In this document: piece by piece, positions 24,321-38,000 of the stretch
Layout: every line of letters begins with the position of its first letter
How positions within the stretch are numbered: the stretch's first letter is position 1
NCBI GenBank assembly: GCA_013399855.1
Contig: VXAY01000172.1
Span: 843,976-907,975, forward strand
Length of the DNA stretch: 64,000 bases
Source: Oxyruncus cristatus
Lineage: Eukaryota > Chordata > Aves > Passeriformes > Cotingidae
Direction: 5' to 3'
Notes under the pieces: generated by a model
Databases searched by the model: none
What the model was told of the DNA's origin: nothing
Seen by the model: the letters and a program-made list of their open reading frames with translations, nothing else
Program-made: the position numbers and the translations under genes

Positions 24321-27300
24321 AGGCATTGGCCGCTGGGTCAGCCCAGTTCAGCTCATCTGCAGCCGTGGGGAGGAAATGGCACCGTCTTTCGTGCTCAGGC
24401 TCAGGCAGCTGAGAAAAGCATCCGGCTACTGCCAGGGAATTAAATGACGATGTTTTTGTATCTGTAGTATCGCTGCCTGCGCGCCCCCCGGGGCTCTGCA
24501 GCCTGCGTGCTGTGTGCGGCACCAGGGATGCCTGGCACTTCCAAAACAAGTGTTTGTTCAACCCTGCACGTTTGTTGTCAAAGTATACATCTAACATGAA
24601 TTTATTTTGCAGTCAGATCTGTCTTAGCTTTGTGTGGCAAGAAGATGGTAAACATAATTGGCACCAGAAGATATTTAAGTCCAAGCAATGCTCCAACACT
24701 TACACACTTGAGACAGAGACATACTTTTTTTCTACTAGTGGTTGGCATTGTTTCCATATTTATTTTCCTGGACTACTCTGTTGCATTTCTGACTTAAGCA
24801 CTAGATAGTGTTTTTCTTTCTACAGTGACTTTACTGTGGGGAAAGGAACAAGCTTTGGGAATTTCATTACGGGATGGATGGTTGTAGAAAGTGCTACACA
24901 GGGCTTGGATTTCTATGGCCTCTAAAAATGAACTATGAGTGGCCCAGTAGCAGGTGACAGGCACTCAGCCAGTTTAAGTAAATCTCATGGATCTCCCAGC
25001 TACTTTTGGCAGACTGAGTGGCAGTTTTGTGTGACTCCATTAACTCCTCCCCTCCATGATCCATAAGTGAGCTGACACTTTTTTGAGACTCCTTTGAATG
25101 GAGAGGAGTTGTGTCTCACTTGTCAAGAAAGTTGTTCTGCTGTGAGTGTTACTGTGGGCATTACCTGAAATATATTTCAATGGTATACACCACTGACAGC
25201 TGAAGTAGCATGCAATTGCTGTATCTGGCCCTTGATGAAGGTGGCTGGCATGGAGAAAAGAGAAAACTGACAGTTCATTTCTTTAAGAAATTTTCCATCA
25301 TCACATTTAGTTGGCATACCAGGAAACGGCAGCAGCCTTCATTGCCCTTAACAGTGCATCATTATACTAAAAAAATGTTCTATACCACATAAAGATTGCT
25401 GTGAACATAATTTAATCAAAACAAGGGCTTTTTTGGCAAACACAAGAATGCCAAAAAGACTCAAAGCTGAAGCTGTGAACATACAGAGAAGCTCTTTATT
25501 GCAGATTTAACCTTAGGCAAGAAAGACTCTAATTTTAGTATTTATAGAGATGATAATCATTGCTTGTCATATACTAATCAGCTCTCCCGTACACGTAACA
25601 GTGATAATGGTGAAGATTCTAGTAGTTTTAGTGGGATCTCTAATTATTCTGTTGTGCTATGTGAATCACTTGTTTCTTATGTTTGTCCCCACAGACTGAG
25701 GCCCTTGATAGTACGTTTATGAATATAGCAGTGAAATTTGGCCATGTCAGTTTGTGGGAACATAACTGTACAGAGGTTCAAGTAATAAGTTTGTTATTGG
25801 CTGGAATTTTTGTTTTCAGCAACTATGTAGGGGTTTTTTTAATATAAATGATTTTATTTTTTAAGTACTTAATTAGTGTTTGTTCTCAAAGTTCAAACAA
25901 AAACGCACAGAATTGACCAAAAATAGGAAGTGTATTCAACAGGTTGAAATGAATTATTTAGTCATATACGTGTCTTCCTTTTTCATTTCTTTGCAATACT
26001 AAAAGAAGAGGAAAAAACCCAAAAAGATAAAAAAACCCAGAAGTTAAAGCTGTCCTAATGGTGAAGAAAGTTACTTGCTCCCTATTGCTTGCAGGATTTC
26101 CAGATTATCACTTCATTGTAGCTCCATTTTTTTAAGAACAGCATAGATAAATCAGTCTCAGTATTGCACAGGGACAGAACAGTCAAGTTAAAATGATACT
26201 GAAAGGCTTTTTGTCTTTAAATTGCTGGCAAATGCAAACCTCCCCTGGTGAAGATTTTCAGAATACTTCTTAGCACTAAGTGTGAAAAACCCCAAGGTTT
26301 AAGAGCCAATTTTCATAATTTTTAAGTTTGCTCAAGAGTAGAACGGGCTGAGTGGAGGAGGCAGTATGCACAGTTGCTGTCTTTATAGTCTGCTTCCCTC
26401 TCCTGTTCCCAGGGGCTCTAAACCATGCTAGGTCTTTATCACCTTGTTTTGGTGAACAAAAAAAAAAATTAGTATAGGGAGTATAGTTAAAAAAAGTACA
26501 GGACCAGATATCACTTTAATACAGATAAAAATCCTGGCCAATGAACCCTGGCCTTAATACTCCTTCTAACTAGAAACACAATATTAGCTTTTGCTTTTTG
26601 TTAACATATCCTGCTTGCTGGACACCAGCTTGTAAATTTAAGTCTCTAGTAGGTCTGGTGGTTGAGGAAAGTAGAAAAATAAAGTAGGTGTTGTCCTAAA
26701 CTCAGGTTATTTTCATTTAACACTTCTTTCTTGTACCCTCAATGCAAAAGATGGATTGTTTTGATGGAGCAGTTTTGTGCTTCAGTAGTCTTTCAATTCT
26801 CTGGCAGTGAAAGCTGACAAATAGAGTCCTTACCTTTACAGAAAGGGAAGGATCTGAGCCAAACGGTAGAACAGAAACCCCAGCTGCTGAAACAGCCTTT
26901 GATGGATGTGAAGAGTCATTGTGAAGCAGACTAGCAAGAAAAATCCAGGCCCCAGTCAGTTCATGAGGTGTATGAGGTGTATATATTTACCTGGGTCTCA
27001 CAGAGACTGGAACACTGGTTCTTTTCTTTGCTTCTCCAACACACTTCACAGAAGTAGAATTTCATGGCCCAGTACTTCCCTGTCATGCAGATAATTTCTT
27101 AGCCCCACTGCATGAAGAGGCCATTAACTGCATTTTTCAAAACCTGTTGATTTCAGAAGTTTTCATACCTCACTCCAGCCACAAAATGGATTTATCAGCC
27201 TGTGACTGAGAAAGTTTTCTCTGCAGGTAATAGTAGCTTGTAGTCTGCCTGGTGGAAAAAAAAGTGGAGACGAGGGATTAGAGTAGGGGTTGTGGACAAT

Positions 27301-28737
27301 AGCCAAAAGTTAAAACTGGCACGTTAATACTGTGGTGAAAAAGGATTGGCTCAATCAGTTCCAGGATCTGTTGGTTTTCCTACTGTAACATTGTACAGTA
27401 CCTTGGCTCTTTCATGCCCAACAATAGAGTCCTGCTCTGTGATACATGTTACTAATGATGAGGTAAAACTTTATAAAACCATGATCATTAAGATAGAGTG
27501 CCTTCAGTTCTCCGGTCCCGTGAGGCTGGGTCATAATCCTTTAAGTGACAGTCCATTTTAAATATAAGCTCTCTTTCCTTCACAGCTAAATAGTGTGCCA
27601 GCAGCCTACAGAACAAAAAATATCAAAAGATATCAGTCTCTAAGTCCAGAAACAGGTCTAATGAGTTTGCCGTGTGCTGAGGTCTCACCACAGCCATTCT
27701 GTTGGTAGAAATTTCTTTTGCTAAATAAATAATGTGGTGGTGGTGTTTTATAATTGAATGAAATAATAATTACTTTGGGCTTATTTCAGAGGAAATTATT
27801 GCCAGTCACATTGTGATTGTACTATCAATTACATAATGAGTTTAAACTAACCTGCAAAGAAGTGGTAGAGATGAAGGTAAAACAGAATCACATACTTGAA
27901 TAAGTGCATAGTATTAATTCAAGTTCATGCTCCCTTGCTATTTTCCATTGTAAAATTACAATGGTATAAGGTAAAGAACTCCCAAATTTGTGCTCTTCAG
28001 CATGCTGACTCTTCAGTCCCATAGCTGTACTGCCCATAGGTGCAAACCATGGCGGATACACCACTCACTTTTAACTAAATCATATTACGACCATATACCC
28101 AGACACACTCACCCACTAAGCAGAGTGTAGATATAAGCAGAAGACTCATCTATGTCAAGATCAAAGTGCTAAAATATTGTAATGTCTTGGGTTTTTTTGT
28201 TTACAACCCATTTCACGTGTTAGAAGTTTGAAAAAAAATGTTTATACGTTTGCTTGTTAAAAAAATTGGAGGTGGTGGGGAATGCAGTGAGCGGTCCTGT
28301 AACAACTGGGTAGGTGTTGAACAGAAACTAGTGAGGGAATAAAGGCTAATACAGAATTGGGATGCCCAGTATTTCTCTGTTTCTTGTTTGCCTGGCAATT
28401 TGATGGCAATATGCTGCACTTTCCCAAAGGGCATCACAGGACCAGGTTCAGCTCTCCAACAAGCCCTGCTGTGACACTGGCAAAGAGTAATCAAATTAAA
28501 ATGAGCGTTTAAGGACAGCTGCCTTTGGTCTTAAAAATGCAGGAGACATCTGTACTTCGGTTATTTGGCAGAAGATCTCAGGGAGGCCCAAGCTTTGTAC
28601 ATTTTTCTCACTGTGTAACAAGGCAATTTTTGTAGAGAGGTAACATACACACCACAGTTGATGCAGTAAAGAGAATCAAGAAACCTCCTGTGGGCAAAAA
28701 ACAGTCTCTGATTAATATATATATTTTAAAAACACTA
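24321..28737. other. Intergenic region upstream of HAAO, no gene seen
   Basis: AT-rich sequence between the CpG island and the HAAO promoter. No open frame here has protein-like features and no repeat family was recognised. A small direct repeat (ATGAGGTGT twice) lies near 26,964-26,982. Confidence 0.5.
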
Positions 28738-28750
28738 GTCAATTATTAGC
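28738..28750 (+). promoter_or_regulatory. HNF1-like site upstream of HAAO
   Basis: GTCAATTATTAGC matches the HNF1 palindrome GTTAATNATTAAC at all but two positions. It lies about 200 bases upstream of the HAAO start codon, just after an AT-rich stretch (28,711-28,730). HNF1A and HNF1B drive liver and kidney genes, the main HAAO tissues in mammals. The regulatory role is inferred. Confidence 0.4.
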
Positions 28751-28947
28751 TAAGCTGCTGGAGCATTAGTACTCTACAAAATAACCTTTGGCTGATGGAC
28801 CTGTCCCCTTTGACACTGAAGCCTGAAGACACCTCTTCTGCCAGCCAACCCCTAAGCACTGGGGGTGGATTCACGCGCAATTTGCTCATGGAAAGAGCAC
28901 TCTGCAAACTCTAATATCTCAGTCAAAAGTTTCATAGCTGGTGGACC

Positions 28948-29027
28948 ATGGAGCTTCTTGTGAACGTGAGCAAATGGATAGAAGAAAACAAAACTGCCTT
29001 TTTACCACCTGTTTGCAATAAGCTTAT
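28948..29027 (+). CDS. HAAO: HAAO exon 1 (coding part)
   Basis: Codes residues 1-26 and two bases of codon 27. It opens with [15 protein letters not shown] and ends at the family motif PPVCNKLM, the last Met being split by the intron. The donor is GTAAGT, and the intron is phase 2. The extent of the 5' UTR is not visible; an in-frame stop at 28,912-28,914 with no ATG in between fixes this start. Confidence 0.95.
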
Positions 29028-32000
29028 GTAAGTAAATGAAGATTTCTTTTACCAAGTTATTAAATATACAGATATTTCTAGCTATAAGAGGAGGATGCAA
29101 AAATGCATAACATTGTAAAGATTATTAAGGAACCATAGTTCCTCGTCAGACTGCAGTCAGAATGCTGTTTTGAGGAACAGAAAGTAGCTGAAATCTGTTT
29201 TGTAGTGACTTGGCAGAAGCTGCAAAGATCAACTTGAATGCAAGATACTTGCCTCAACTCAAAGTCTCTCGTAGGAAGTGAGACTGACTTAAGAGAATTT
29301 GTCAGCCTCTGCGACAGTAAACTCCTAGAAATCAGAGGAGATGTCATCACATCCACAAACACTAAGATATAGCTAACAGCTTAGTGCTACTAAATTACAA
29401 CCTGATAGAGCTGCTGAGAATCATTCCAACATGACAGAGGAGCCAAAGCTGCAGGAGCAATCAAAACCAGTAGCATATATCTCTGAAAACAAGGAGAAAC
29501 GAACAGTGAGGGCACTGGAGGAGCAGGTGTCCAGGGCATTTCCAGCACTGTCAGGAGGGTAGGGAAGGCTGAAGAGGCAGTTTAAAAGCTATGGACTGTA
29601 TTCTGAATGAGACAGCTAATATGAGAGAAAAAGTGTGGGTGTTACGCAGTTATACACTATGCATATTCTCAGTGTCAAAGCTTGTGCATAAATTCCAGTG
29701 TAAATTGTCCAGTGTATTGCACCTTCTGGTCAAAACACTAGCAAGGATTTCTTTTGCCAGTGAAGCTGAGGACAACATATTTTGTCTAAAACTCTGTATA
29801 CAGAGGGCTTCATTAGAAAGTATCCTCTCTAAAGAGTTTTATAGACTCAGGTTTTATAAAGAAATTAAAAGGAATTTTTCTTAATTCTAATTAAAAAAAA
29901 ATCTTGCTTAATAATTTTAATCATTAAAGAAACATCAAAGAATATGCCTCTTGCCCTACCCTGAAGTCCTATCTTTAATGGAAAGCTGAATGGGCAGTTC
30001 TGTAGCAATGATGTTAATTTCCATTCACAGGTGCAAGGGTTACTTTTCAAAGCAGTGGTTGCAATGCAAAGAAAAGATAAAGGGCACATCCTCACTGCCA
30101 TGTCTGTGGTGAGACTACAGTTGTATGTTGAACTGAAAACTTGTGAAACATGAATCACTAAAGTAGTTTTACAATGGGAGAGAATGAGGAAATTTTCTTC
30201 TTGTTACAGGTGTTTTCATCCCGTTCATTTTCAAAATGGATTAGAAGCATTTTGCAAAGCATATCCATTTCTAAAGCTTACCAATGACAGTGGTAAATTT
30301 TTAGTATTTTTGTTTTTTTCTTTATCAATAGGTTGAACCTTTTTTGTTATTACTGCACTCTACCACCTACCAGAAGTTCTGTGTAATCCTTGAGTAGCTT
30401 TAGAATGTGACATCTATCAATGATCTTCCCCAGAAACACTGCAAAAAGCCACAGTGAAACAAGAAACATGTTTTGGATAAAAATTGCATAGATTAAAAAA
30501 AAAAAAATCTTACAAGTTTAAATGCTTTTTAACCTCAACAATGAGCAGTTAATGCAAAATCAAAATCCTTGTCATAGCTGATTTTTGCAGGTATTTCTAA
30601 AGCTCTTCTTCTGAATTCAGAATATGATGCTTACCATAATGAGACCTAAGAATAAATTTTGAATCCCAGCTAACAGTCCTGATTTAGAGTTTTTTTTCAG
30701 CAAAGGAAAACCTGTTACCTTACCTCTTTAGTAGTGTAAATGGACTGATGGGTAATTGGGGTGATAGCTATTCTTTGTGATAGCTGAGAGAAGGGCTCAC
30801 TGGGGGTCTTAAAGAGGTAGAGTTAAGAAAGGGCCTGGAATCTCCTTTTCTGAATTAGCCACAATCACAATGAAACTACTGTAACATTGTTCCAGGTTAG
30901 CAAAACCAGTATAAATAGAAGGTAATTCCTACCATCAGTATCTCTGGCAATTCTACCAATATGGGGGAAAAATGTGTTTTTACTTTATTAAGTTTTAAAA
31001 GAGTTTTATCTTTACATAATCAGCTCAGGTTGAAGATCCATTTTCTTCTTTCTTGTCTCTTAGGTAGCTGTTGTTGTCCTCTTTTCATATCTGGAGGCAC
31101 TGAAACACCAGGAGGGAGGTAGTTGGCCTCAGATCACCCAACAGGATAGTGACAGAGCAGAGAGATGCATCCAGGGTCTTTTAAGTTCTCATTCTGGATG
31201 TTGCTTTTCATTCAACATTGTTTCCTTGACTCACTGTCCTAACAAAATTTTTAAAAATAAGTTAAATAAATAACATCGTGAATAGAGGTAGCTTTAAAAT
31301 GTCACTTTCTTTTCTAGGCATCGCTATCAATTAAATGTGATGTTTGTTGGAGGGCCAAATGAAAGGAAGGATTATCATATTGAAGAAGGAGAAGAGGTAA
31401 CATATAGGGGTTTTATATTTTTCTAATTTAATTGATCTGTAATGATTAAAATGCAGCTACTTTTGAAGGTACAGCTACAAATTAGCAATGCCAGACTCAG
31501 TGATGTTGTATTTATTACATCTATTCATAGACTCCAGCAGAATCATTCACCAGAACCATACACCATCTGTGCATTTCCTTTGAAACAAGCACATGAGATC
31601 AGATCTGTTTTGCTATAATTCATTTCCAACAGGAAACTAGAGAAAGTATTCTGACACATCAAAATGTCTCACATCAACATTTTGGAACAAAACCTTGGAA
31701 AGGTATCGATATTTTTAAAGCGATATTTTGTTGCAGAAGATCGATCTATATTTCAAAAGTAAGTTAGACATTCAAAAATCAAAATTAAATATTTTAATTC
31801 AATAGAAATTACATCTTTTCTGGACTTCATGAAGATTATCAGCATTTCAGCTTTCATTCAGGTTTGGAAAGCTGGAGTCTTTAAATATTTTTCAGATCAG
31901 TCCCCTTTGCTGCACATCTTCTGTATCAAGACTAAGCCATCCCACTGCTTTGAGTTGGGAGTAGCCATTGTACCAAATGCAGAATACGGGAAAAATAGAG

Positions 32001-35000
32001 TAGAAACCTATCAAAATTGTAACAATTTACACGTACCCTCTTTACTGCCTTTTTCATGGAATTGTCTGTTTTGGCCAGGGGACTTCTCTGAATCCACAAT
32101 CAGCTCTGAAAGAACCATAAGGGAAAGCAGTCACTGGAGGCCTAGCAGTAAGGATGTCATGATGACGAACAACTTGCCTTGCTTCCCAGCAGAAAAATTT
32201 AATTTCATGTAATTCCAATAAAATTTGGCCACCTCATTTGAAGTAACTTTGGAAACCCAAACCTATGCATCTACATAGTTCAAGGTACAAGTGGGTCAAA
32301 TTCAAAAGATCCATGAAAAGAGAAAGAAAAATTAGTTTACTTATCAAATAATTTCTCCGAAAACCAGCGCGCAAGCATTTCACAACAGCCTTCAGTAATT
32401 TTCTGTTATAATTGTGCTGTGCAGGTGTTTGTAGTCATTATAACCACAAGGCTCTAAAAGACCAGGTGCCAAGTTACCACTGTCTGACTCCTGCCTGCTT
32501 TGGATTGTCACCGCAGTCCCACAAGCCCACCTGTGGCTGTGGGCACAGGCATGTCCATCACATACCAGGTTACCTGACACACTCCATTATGTCCCATCTC
32601 ATGGGCTGGGCAGGGGGAGCTCTGGCAACACCCAGGATCATGCTGTCAGGTTGCCTGGGCTGGTGAGGAAGCAAGCCAGATCTCAGGGCAGCCCACGTAT
32701 CCATCCTATATTTACAAGGAAATTCCAGAAATACTTAGCTGGGGAAAAAAAAATCTGGCTTCGTCAACAGAATTACATCCCTGGGAAAGGAGCATCACAG
32801 CTGTAGCATGACTGCTAAGAAAGCACCAAGGAGAGTATCTAATCTATATCTTGCTGTTCCTGTATATGGTTAAGTATGTTGGATTAAAAATCAGTGAAAT
32901 TTGTTACCAAGGTTTGGCAAAGTATAAAATGAACATACCTGAAGGTACCATGTGAAGGTTAATGGTATCAAATTATTTTTTTCCTGTAACATATCCTCTT
33001 TAGTTTTATACAATTAATTTATTTTCTTGCTCTGAATAATATATTAGAGCTATACACTAAGAGAGGAACACACAAACACGAGCTGAAGTTTAACTGGTGC
33101 AATAGTTGGTACTACAATATTAAACTCTTTTTTTATGTCCTGTTATTTACCGTCTTGTCTCTCCCTGAACCTCCCTGTTCATACTAGATTATCCTTGGTT
33201 CCCCACCCATTCCTGTGCTGTTTCTTTTTTTTTTTTTTTTTTTAATTACTTTATCTCCTCCTCCCCTTTCTTTAAAAGGACAGTTAGATTAATTTAACCT
33301 ACCTCATTTTTTTTAGGTTGCAAGATGTTCCTCTGCTTGAAAATAGCTTGACCTACCTTTAATAAACTCTTTATATGACTTTACAACAATATGAAAATTT
33401 AGTCATATCTATAGAGGCATAATTTTTATTATACTGTTGCATACTGATATATTATTGCTAATCAATAAGATTTTTTTGGTATCAATACATCCTCATTTAC
33501 ATAGAAAACTTTCCACAATTAGTCAGCAAGCAAAAATGGAAAAATAAAATTCCCATTACATAGGAAAATTGGCAATACACACATCAGAAGCATTATCAGT
33601 TACATAGCAGTTTAACATATGGGCCAATTTTGTTCAATTTTACGGAGGCACATTATATTCATTCATTGCATTTTACCATAGGTTTTTCTCAGACACATTT
33701 GCACCTTCCTGTGAACTAATTTAGAACCATCTTTCTCATTAGAGAAGAATTGTGAGGTAGAGAGTATCATAGTAAAAGGGCATATTCCTAAATCAGACTT
33801 TGGATTTAAAAAACCCCACCATTCAGAACCATGTTCAGCTCATTATTTTGCCAGAAAAAAAGGTCATTTATAGTTCTGTGTGATAATTTGAAGATGGATT
33901 ATAGAGGCATATTGTCAACAGGCCTATCACGAATGTGAAACCCCACAAACCCTTTAAGCCAATTTATCTGATGCTATTCTGTAGTAGCATTCTGATAGCA
34001 AAGAAGGGTTGGTCTGGAGAGAAAGTTAAATTTAGGATTGTTTTTATCTGTCCACTTGATATTTTTATGCGTGTTATCACAGAGTTTATGGCGCATCCTT
34101 GTGGCAATCGACCTTCAGGATGTACAGTGGAAGAAGTTCTTGCAAAGGTGGACTTCTGAAACTGGCTAGCAAATCTGTGTTAAAAAACTGTAATACTGTA
34201 AAACCCCCTTTCCCTGAAAAACTCAGTTTCCCAGAAATCCCCTGTGCCTTTCCCACTAGCTGTGAAACCTGGCCCCTATAGGCGTGGCTAAGGTGTTCTC
34301 AGCCCCCCTGATTGGACATATGCTAATGTCCTGAAGTCTTATCTACCCGACCCGGGAAAAATAAACCCTTTTTCCTGCCCATGTCTTGCTGTGATCTCTT
34401 ATGCTCTGTCTCGGGGCTGGGGCGACCACGTGGCTAGGGAATCAGGTGGGAGCACTCCCTCCTCCAGCTAAAGGACTACAATCCATTTCTGGGGGATCTC
34501 AGCACCCGCACATCCTGTGGCACAACTTGTGCTTGTCAGCCTGCAGTTCACAGCTGCAAGGGGCTCACATACAGAGATAAGGGCCGAGGAGCATCCTTCT
34601 GCTCCCGAGCTATTCTCTGCTGGTGCTGTTAACATGCAGGTGTGTCAGGAAGATTAGTTTTGACTGCCTAATCAGGAGAATTTTCCTCCTCTCGACAAGA
34701 AGGCACTTTCAAAATAAGTAGCTGTTCTCTTTTCTTCCTTCTTAGTTTTCTCTGTACTGCATCACTTCCTTCTTAAATTTCTGTGTGCTACTTCTTTGTC
34801 ACCTTTCTGTGCAGAAGTACTGTCTCATACCTGAGATTGTTTTCCGTTGGATGGATTTTATAAAGAGCCAAATCAAGTCACACCTTACAGGAGATAAACC
34901 ATTCAGAGTCCTTGGCTGGTCTTTACCACTAGGCCGTATTCATTCATTATCTTATTTGTAAGTGTTAAGTTCCCTTTTGCTCCCTTCTCCATCAGAACAG

Positions 35001-38000
35001 AGTCAGCAAATAGCTATACTTGGACATTCTGCCTCTAAACCAGACTCATTCAAAATGAAATTGAATGGCTTTGGGAAATGCATCTTATGTTGAAACAGCG
35101 AAAAAAAACTGCTGTGAGAATACACCTATATCATACAGACAAAACTTTCTTGAAAGTGTTTTTTGCTATATAGCTAGTGGTGTGAGGTTTTGAAATGATT
35201 TATTATTTCGATGCACCTCACTTGTTAAGAGAATTTTGGATTACGTAGACTAGTAACTAGAATTCTTGTGTAGTCAACTTGGTGAGGCCACCAAAAGCTT
35301 CTGTGGCAGCCTGACGTGATCACAAAATAACAGAATCATTATGTTGGAAAAGACCTCCAAAACTGTTGAGTCCAGCCTTTGACCAATCACCACCTTGTCA
35401 ACTAGACCATGGCATTAAGTGCCATGTCCAGTTGTTTCTGAACACCTCCGGGAATGGTGACTCCACAAACTCCCTGGGCAGCCCATTTCAATACTTGACA
35501 ACCCTTTCCATGAAGAAATTCTGAAAGATGTCCAACCTGAGCCTCCTCTGGCACAACTGGAGGCTGTGTCCTCTTGTGCTCAGCCCCTCACAGCAATGGG
35601 TAGCAGGTGCATTGCAGGTACCAGAGAACAGTTCTCAACAGACTTTTCTTTGTCTCTTGAATTTTTAATCATACAGTAGCATTTATGACAAGAAAAGTTC
35701 CAGTGTTAACACAGCTCACAGAATTCATGGTGTATTTACTGCATTTTTCCTTACTTGCAAAACCTGAGCATGGAACAAAACCCTTTCTGAACTTCTAAGT
35801 TCATCATATAGCTTCCAAAGAAAAAAAGTAAGTGAAAACAGAAGGGGACCATATATTTTGCAGGAATTTAATGACAGACAAACCCCACAATCATAACAAA
35901 GCCTAGCTATAGTAAAAGGATTTATTTACTGCATCATGTGGGCTGTTCTGGGGGAAAGTGAGATATGCTGACAGCTAAACAAAAGTAGTTAGGCTTCTGT
36001 CTCTTTACCCACTTCAGTCCACCACTTAAACACAATCTCAAGTAGCTGACTGATTTCTTAACACTTTATGTTCTGATATTGAGTCTATATAAAACAGTGC
36101 AGCTCCATGCAGAGAAATTAAAATCACCCTTTCATCTACCACCTGCAACACATTTGCATTGACACATATTCCACTTGGTTTTAAAATTCTCGCTTCTCAC
36201 TGTGCTGTATTTTTCCCTGAGTTTCTGCTGTCAGCATGTAGGTTGTTTCCTATGGATAGAACCACCGAAGTATTGACACAACCCCACAGATCAGAGCCCT
36301 TACACTGCAGTCCTAAAGAGGTCTGTCAGAACAGAAATACCTCTTCAGCTTCTCCTAGCATATTTACATGGTCTGACTCAGACACAGTATAGCATCATGC
36401 TCTGAAACGTGATATAGATTTGAGGTCACATCTGCCACAGCTCATCTGAGTTTTCTAAACTAAGTTTTGATTTCTCTTTTTCTCCCTCTCACACCATAAA
36501 TAAGACTTGGTTTCAGTTTCTGACAAATTATCTGCTTAAATGAAGCCTGGCCCCTTCTAATGTATGCTGCTTTCTAGTCAGAATGCTTTTGAGAAACTCT
36601 TCCCTATCAGATCAATTCACCCTTTGCATTTTATGAGGATAGTGGATCTCTGAAAATGAGGGAAAAGAAGGTCTAGGTGAGCATTCCAGTAGATAGTTTT
36701 GTGGTGATTATATCCCAAATAAGTCTGAAACATGAGTCACAAGAAAAATGTTTTTGCTTCTTTACCTTTAAAAACCCCCACATTTGTCTGGTGAAGACTC
36801 TGGGACTATTTCAATAAGAAACAAACCTTCTATTACAAAACAGTAAGAGTGATGATCCTTTTGCATCAGAAAGATTGTGTCTTAAAAAATAAGTTTGCTG
36901 CGTAAGATCGTCTGGATAGGGTTTGGCTAGTATTCAGGTTTCACAGATGACATGTAAATTAGCAGAGGGGACAAAACCGACACCAAAACACCTCAACATA
37001 GTTTTCTCTACCTTCCTCATCTGTTTGCCTTCCAGACTTCTGATGGCTGAAAAACCCTCGTGATGAGAGAGAGAGAAAATTGTTTTTCTGTGCTTAAATA
37101 GATCAGACCCAACTGAAGTCTGGAGAACACCCAGGCTCTACTCCCACATCAGACTTTGATTTGCTCTGCAAATTAATTTAGTACTTAGCAATATGACATG
37201 CAATACAAGCCAGGATCTGCCAAGTCAGAGCCTAATCCCAGAAGTGGCTGAGCAATCCCAAATTCCACTTTCAGAAGTCAGTACTCAAAGTACACTGCAA
37301 AGTGCATGTCTCTTTAGAGACCTGTAAATAAGCTGTCAGCTGCAAAAGCCCTCACATAGCTCCAGGCTCTGCTGTTTAGGCAGTTTGGTATCAAAGGTGG
37401 ACCTAAATTAAATTGCATACATTGCTGTACATAAGAAAGACTTGGTTTTGTTTGTTTTTTGGTTTTTTTTTAATTAGCAAGCACAGACTAATCATAAATA
37501 CTGTGTTCTTTCCCTACTAGATGCTTCCTTCTTTACTCTGCTAGGATAAACATATCTGGATGAAGGAGCAATTCTCACAACATTACTGTGGTGGGGATGA
37601 TAGCGTTCTTTTTAAGGAAGTATACACATTTTACCATGCTGTTGAAATTAATTCCTACTAAGACAAGCAGCTTCAGTGATGCTTCCACTGAAGGAAACAG
37701 TGAACTCCCACCTCTCTGCATCTCCCTCTATTGTCTCCAGAAATGCCAGCATAATTTATTTTGTGAATATTCATAATTGAATGAAATATCCCTGTACAGA
37801 CTTGAGAGTGATTCGCACTGGTCATACTGCCTTTCCCTGCAAGCTTAACACAGTATTATCAGGTTTGAAGCATGATCAAGAAGGGTGAAGCAGACTAAGG
37901 AAGAGAATTTAAGGAAAATTATATGAGTCAAAAAACAAACTCTCAGTCTTAAGGTGTTTTCAGTTTAGTTTTCATAGGTATATCTGCAGCTTTAATGATC

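Noticed and set aside
23424..24326. 300-codon minus-strand frame (and 288- and 237-codon overlapping frames) in the CpG island
   Set aside because: They overlap one another on both strands, have Arg/Pro/Ala/Gly-rich composition and one reads straight through the tRNA gene. They reflect few stop codons in G+C-rich DNA.
31829..32212. 127-codon plus-strand frame in HAAO intron 2
   Set aside because: No motif, no splice context or codon pattern I recognise; such length is expected by chance in 64 kb.
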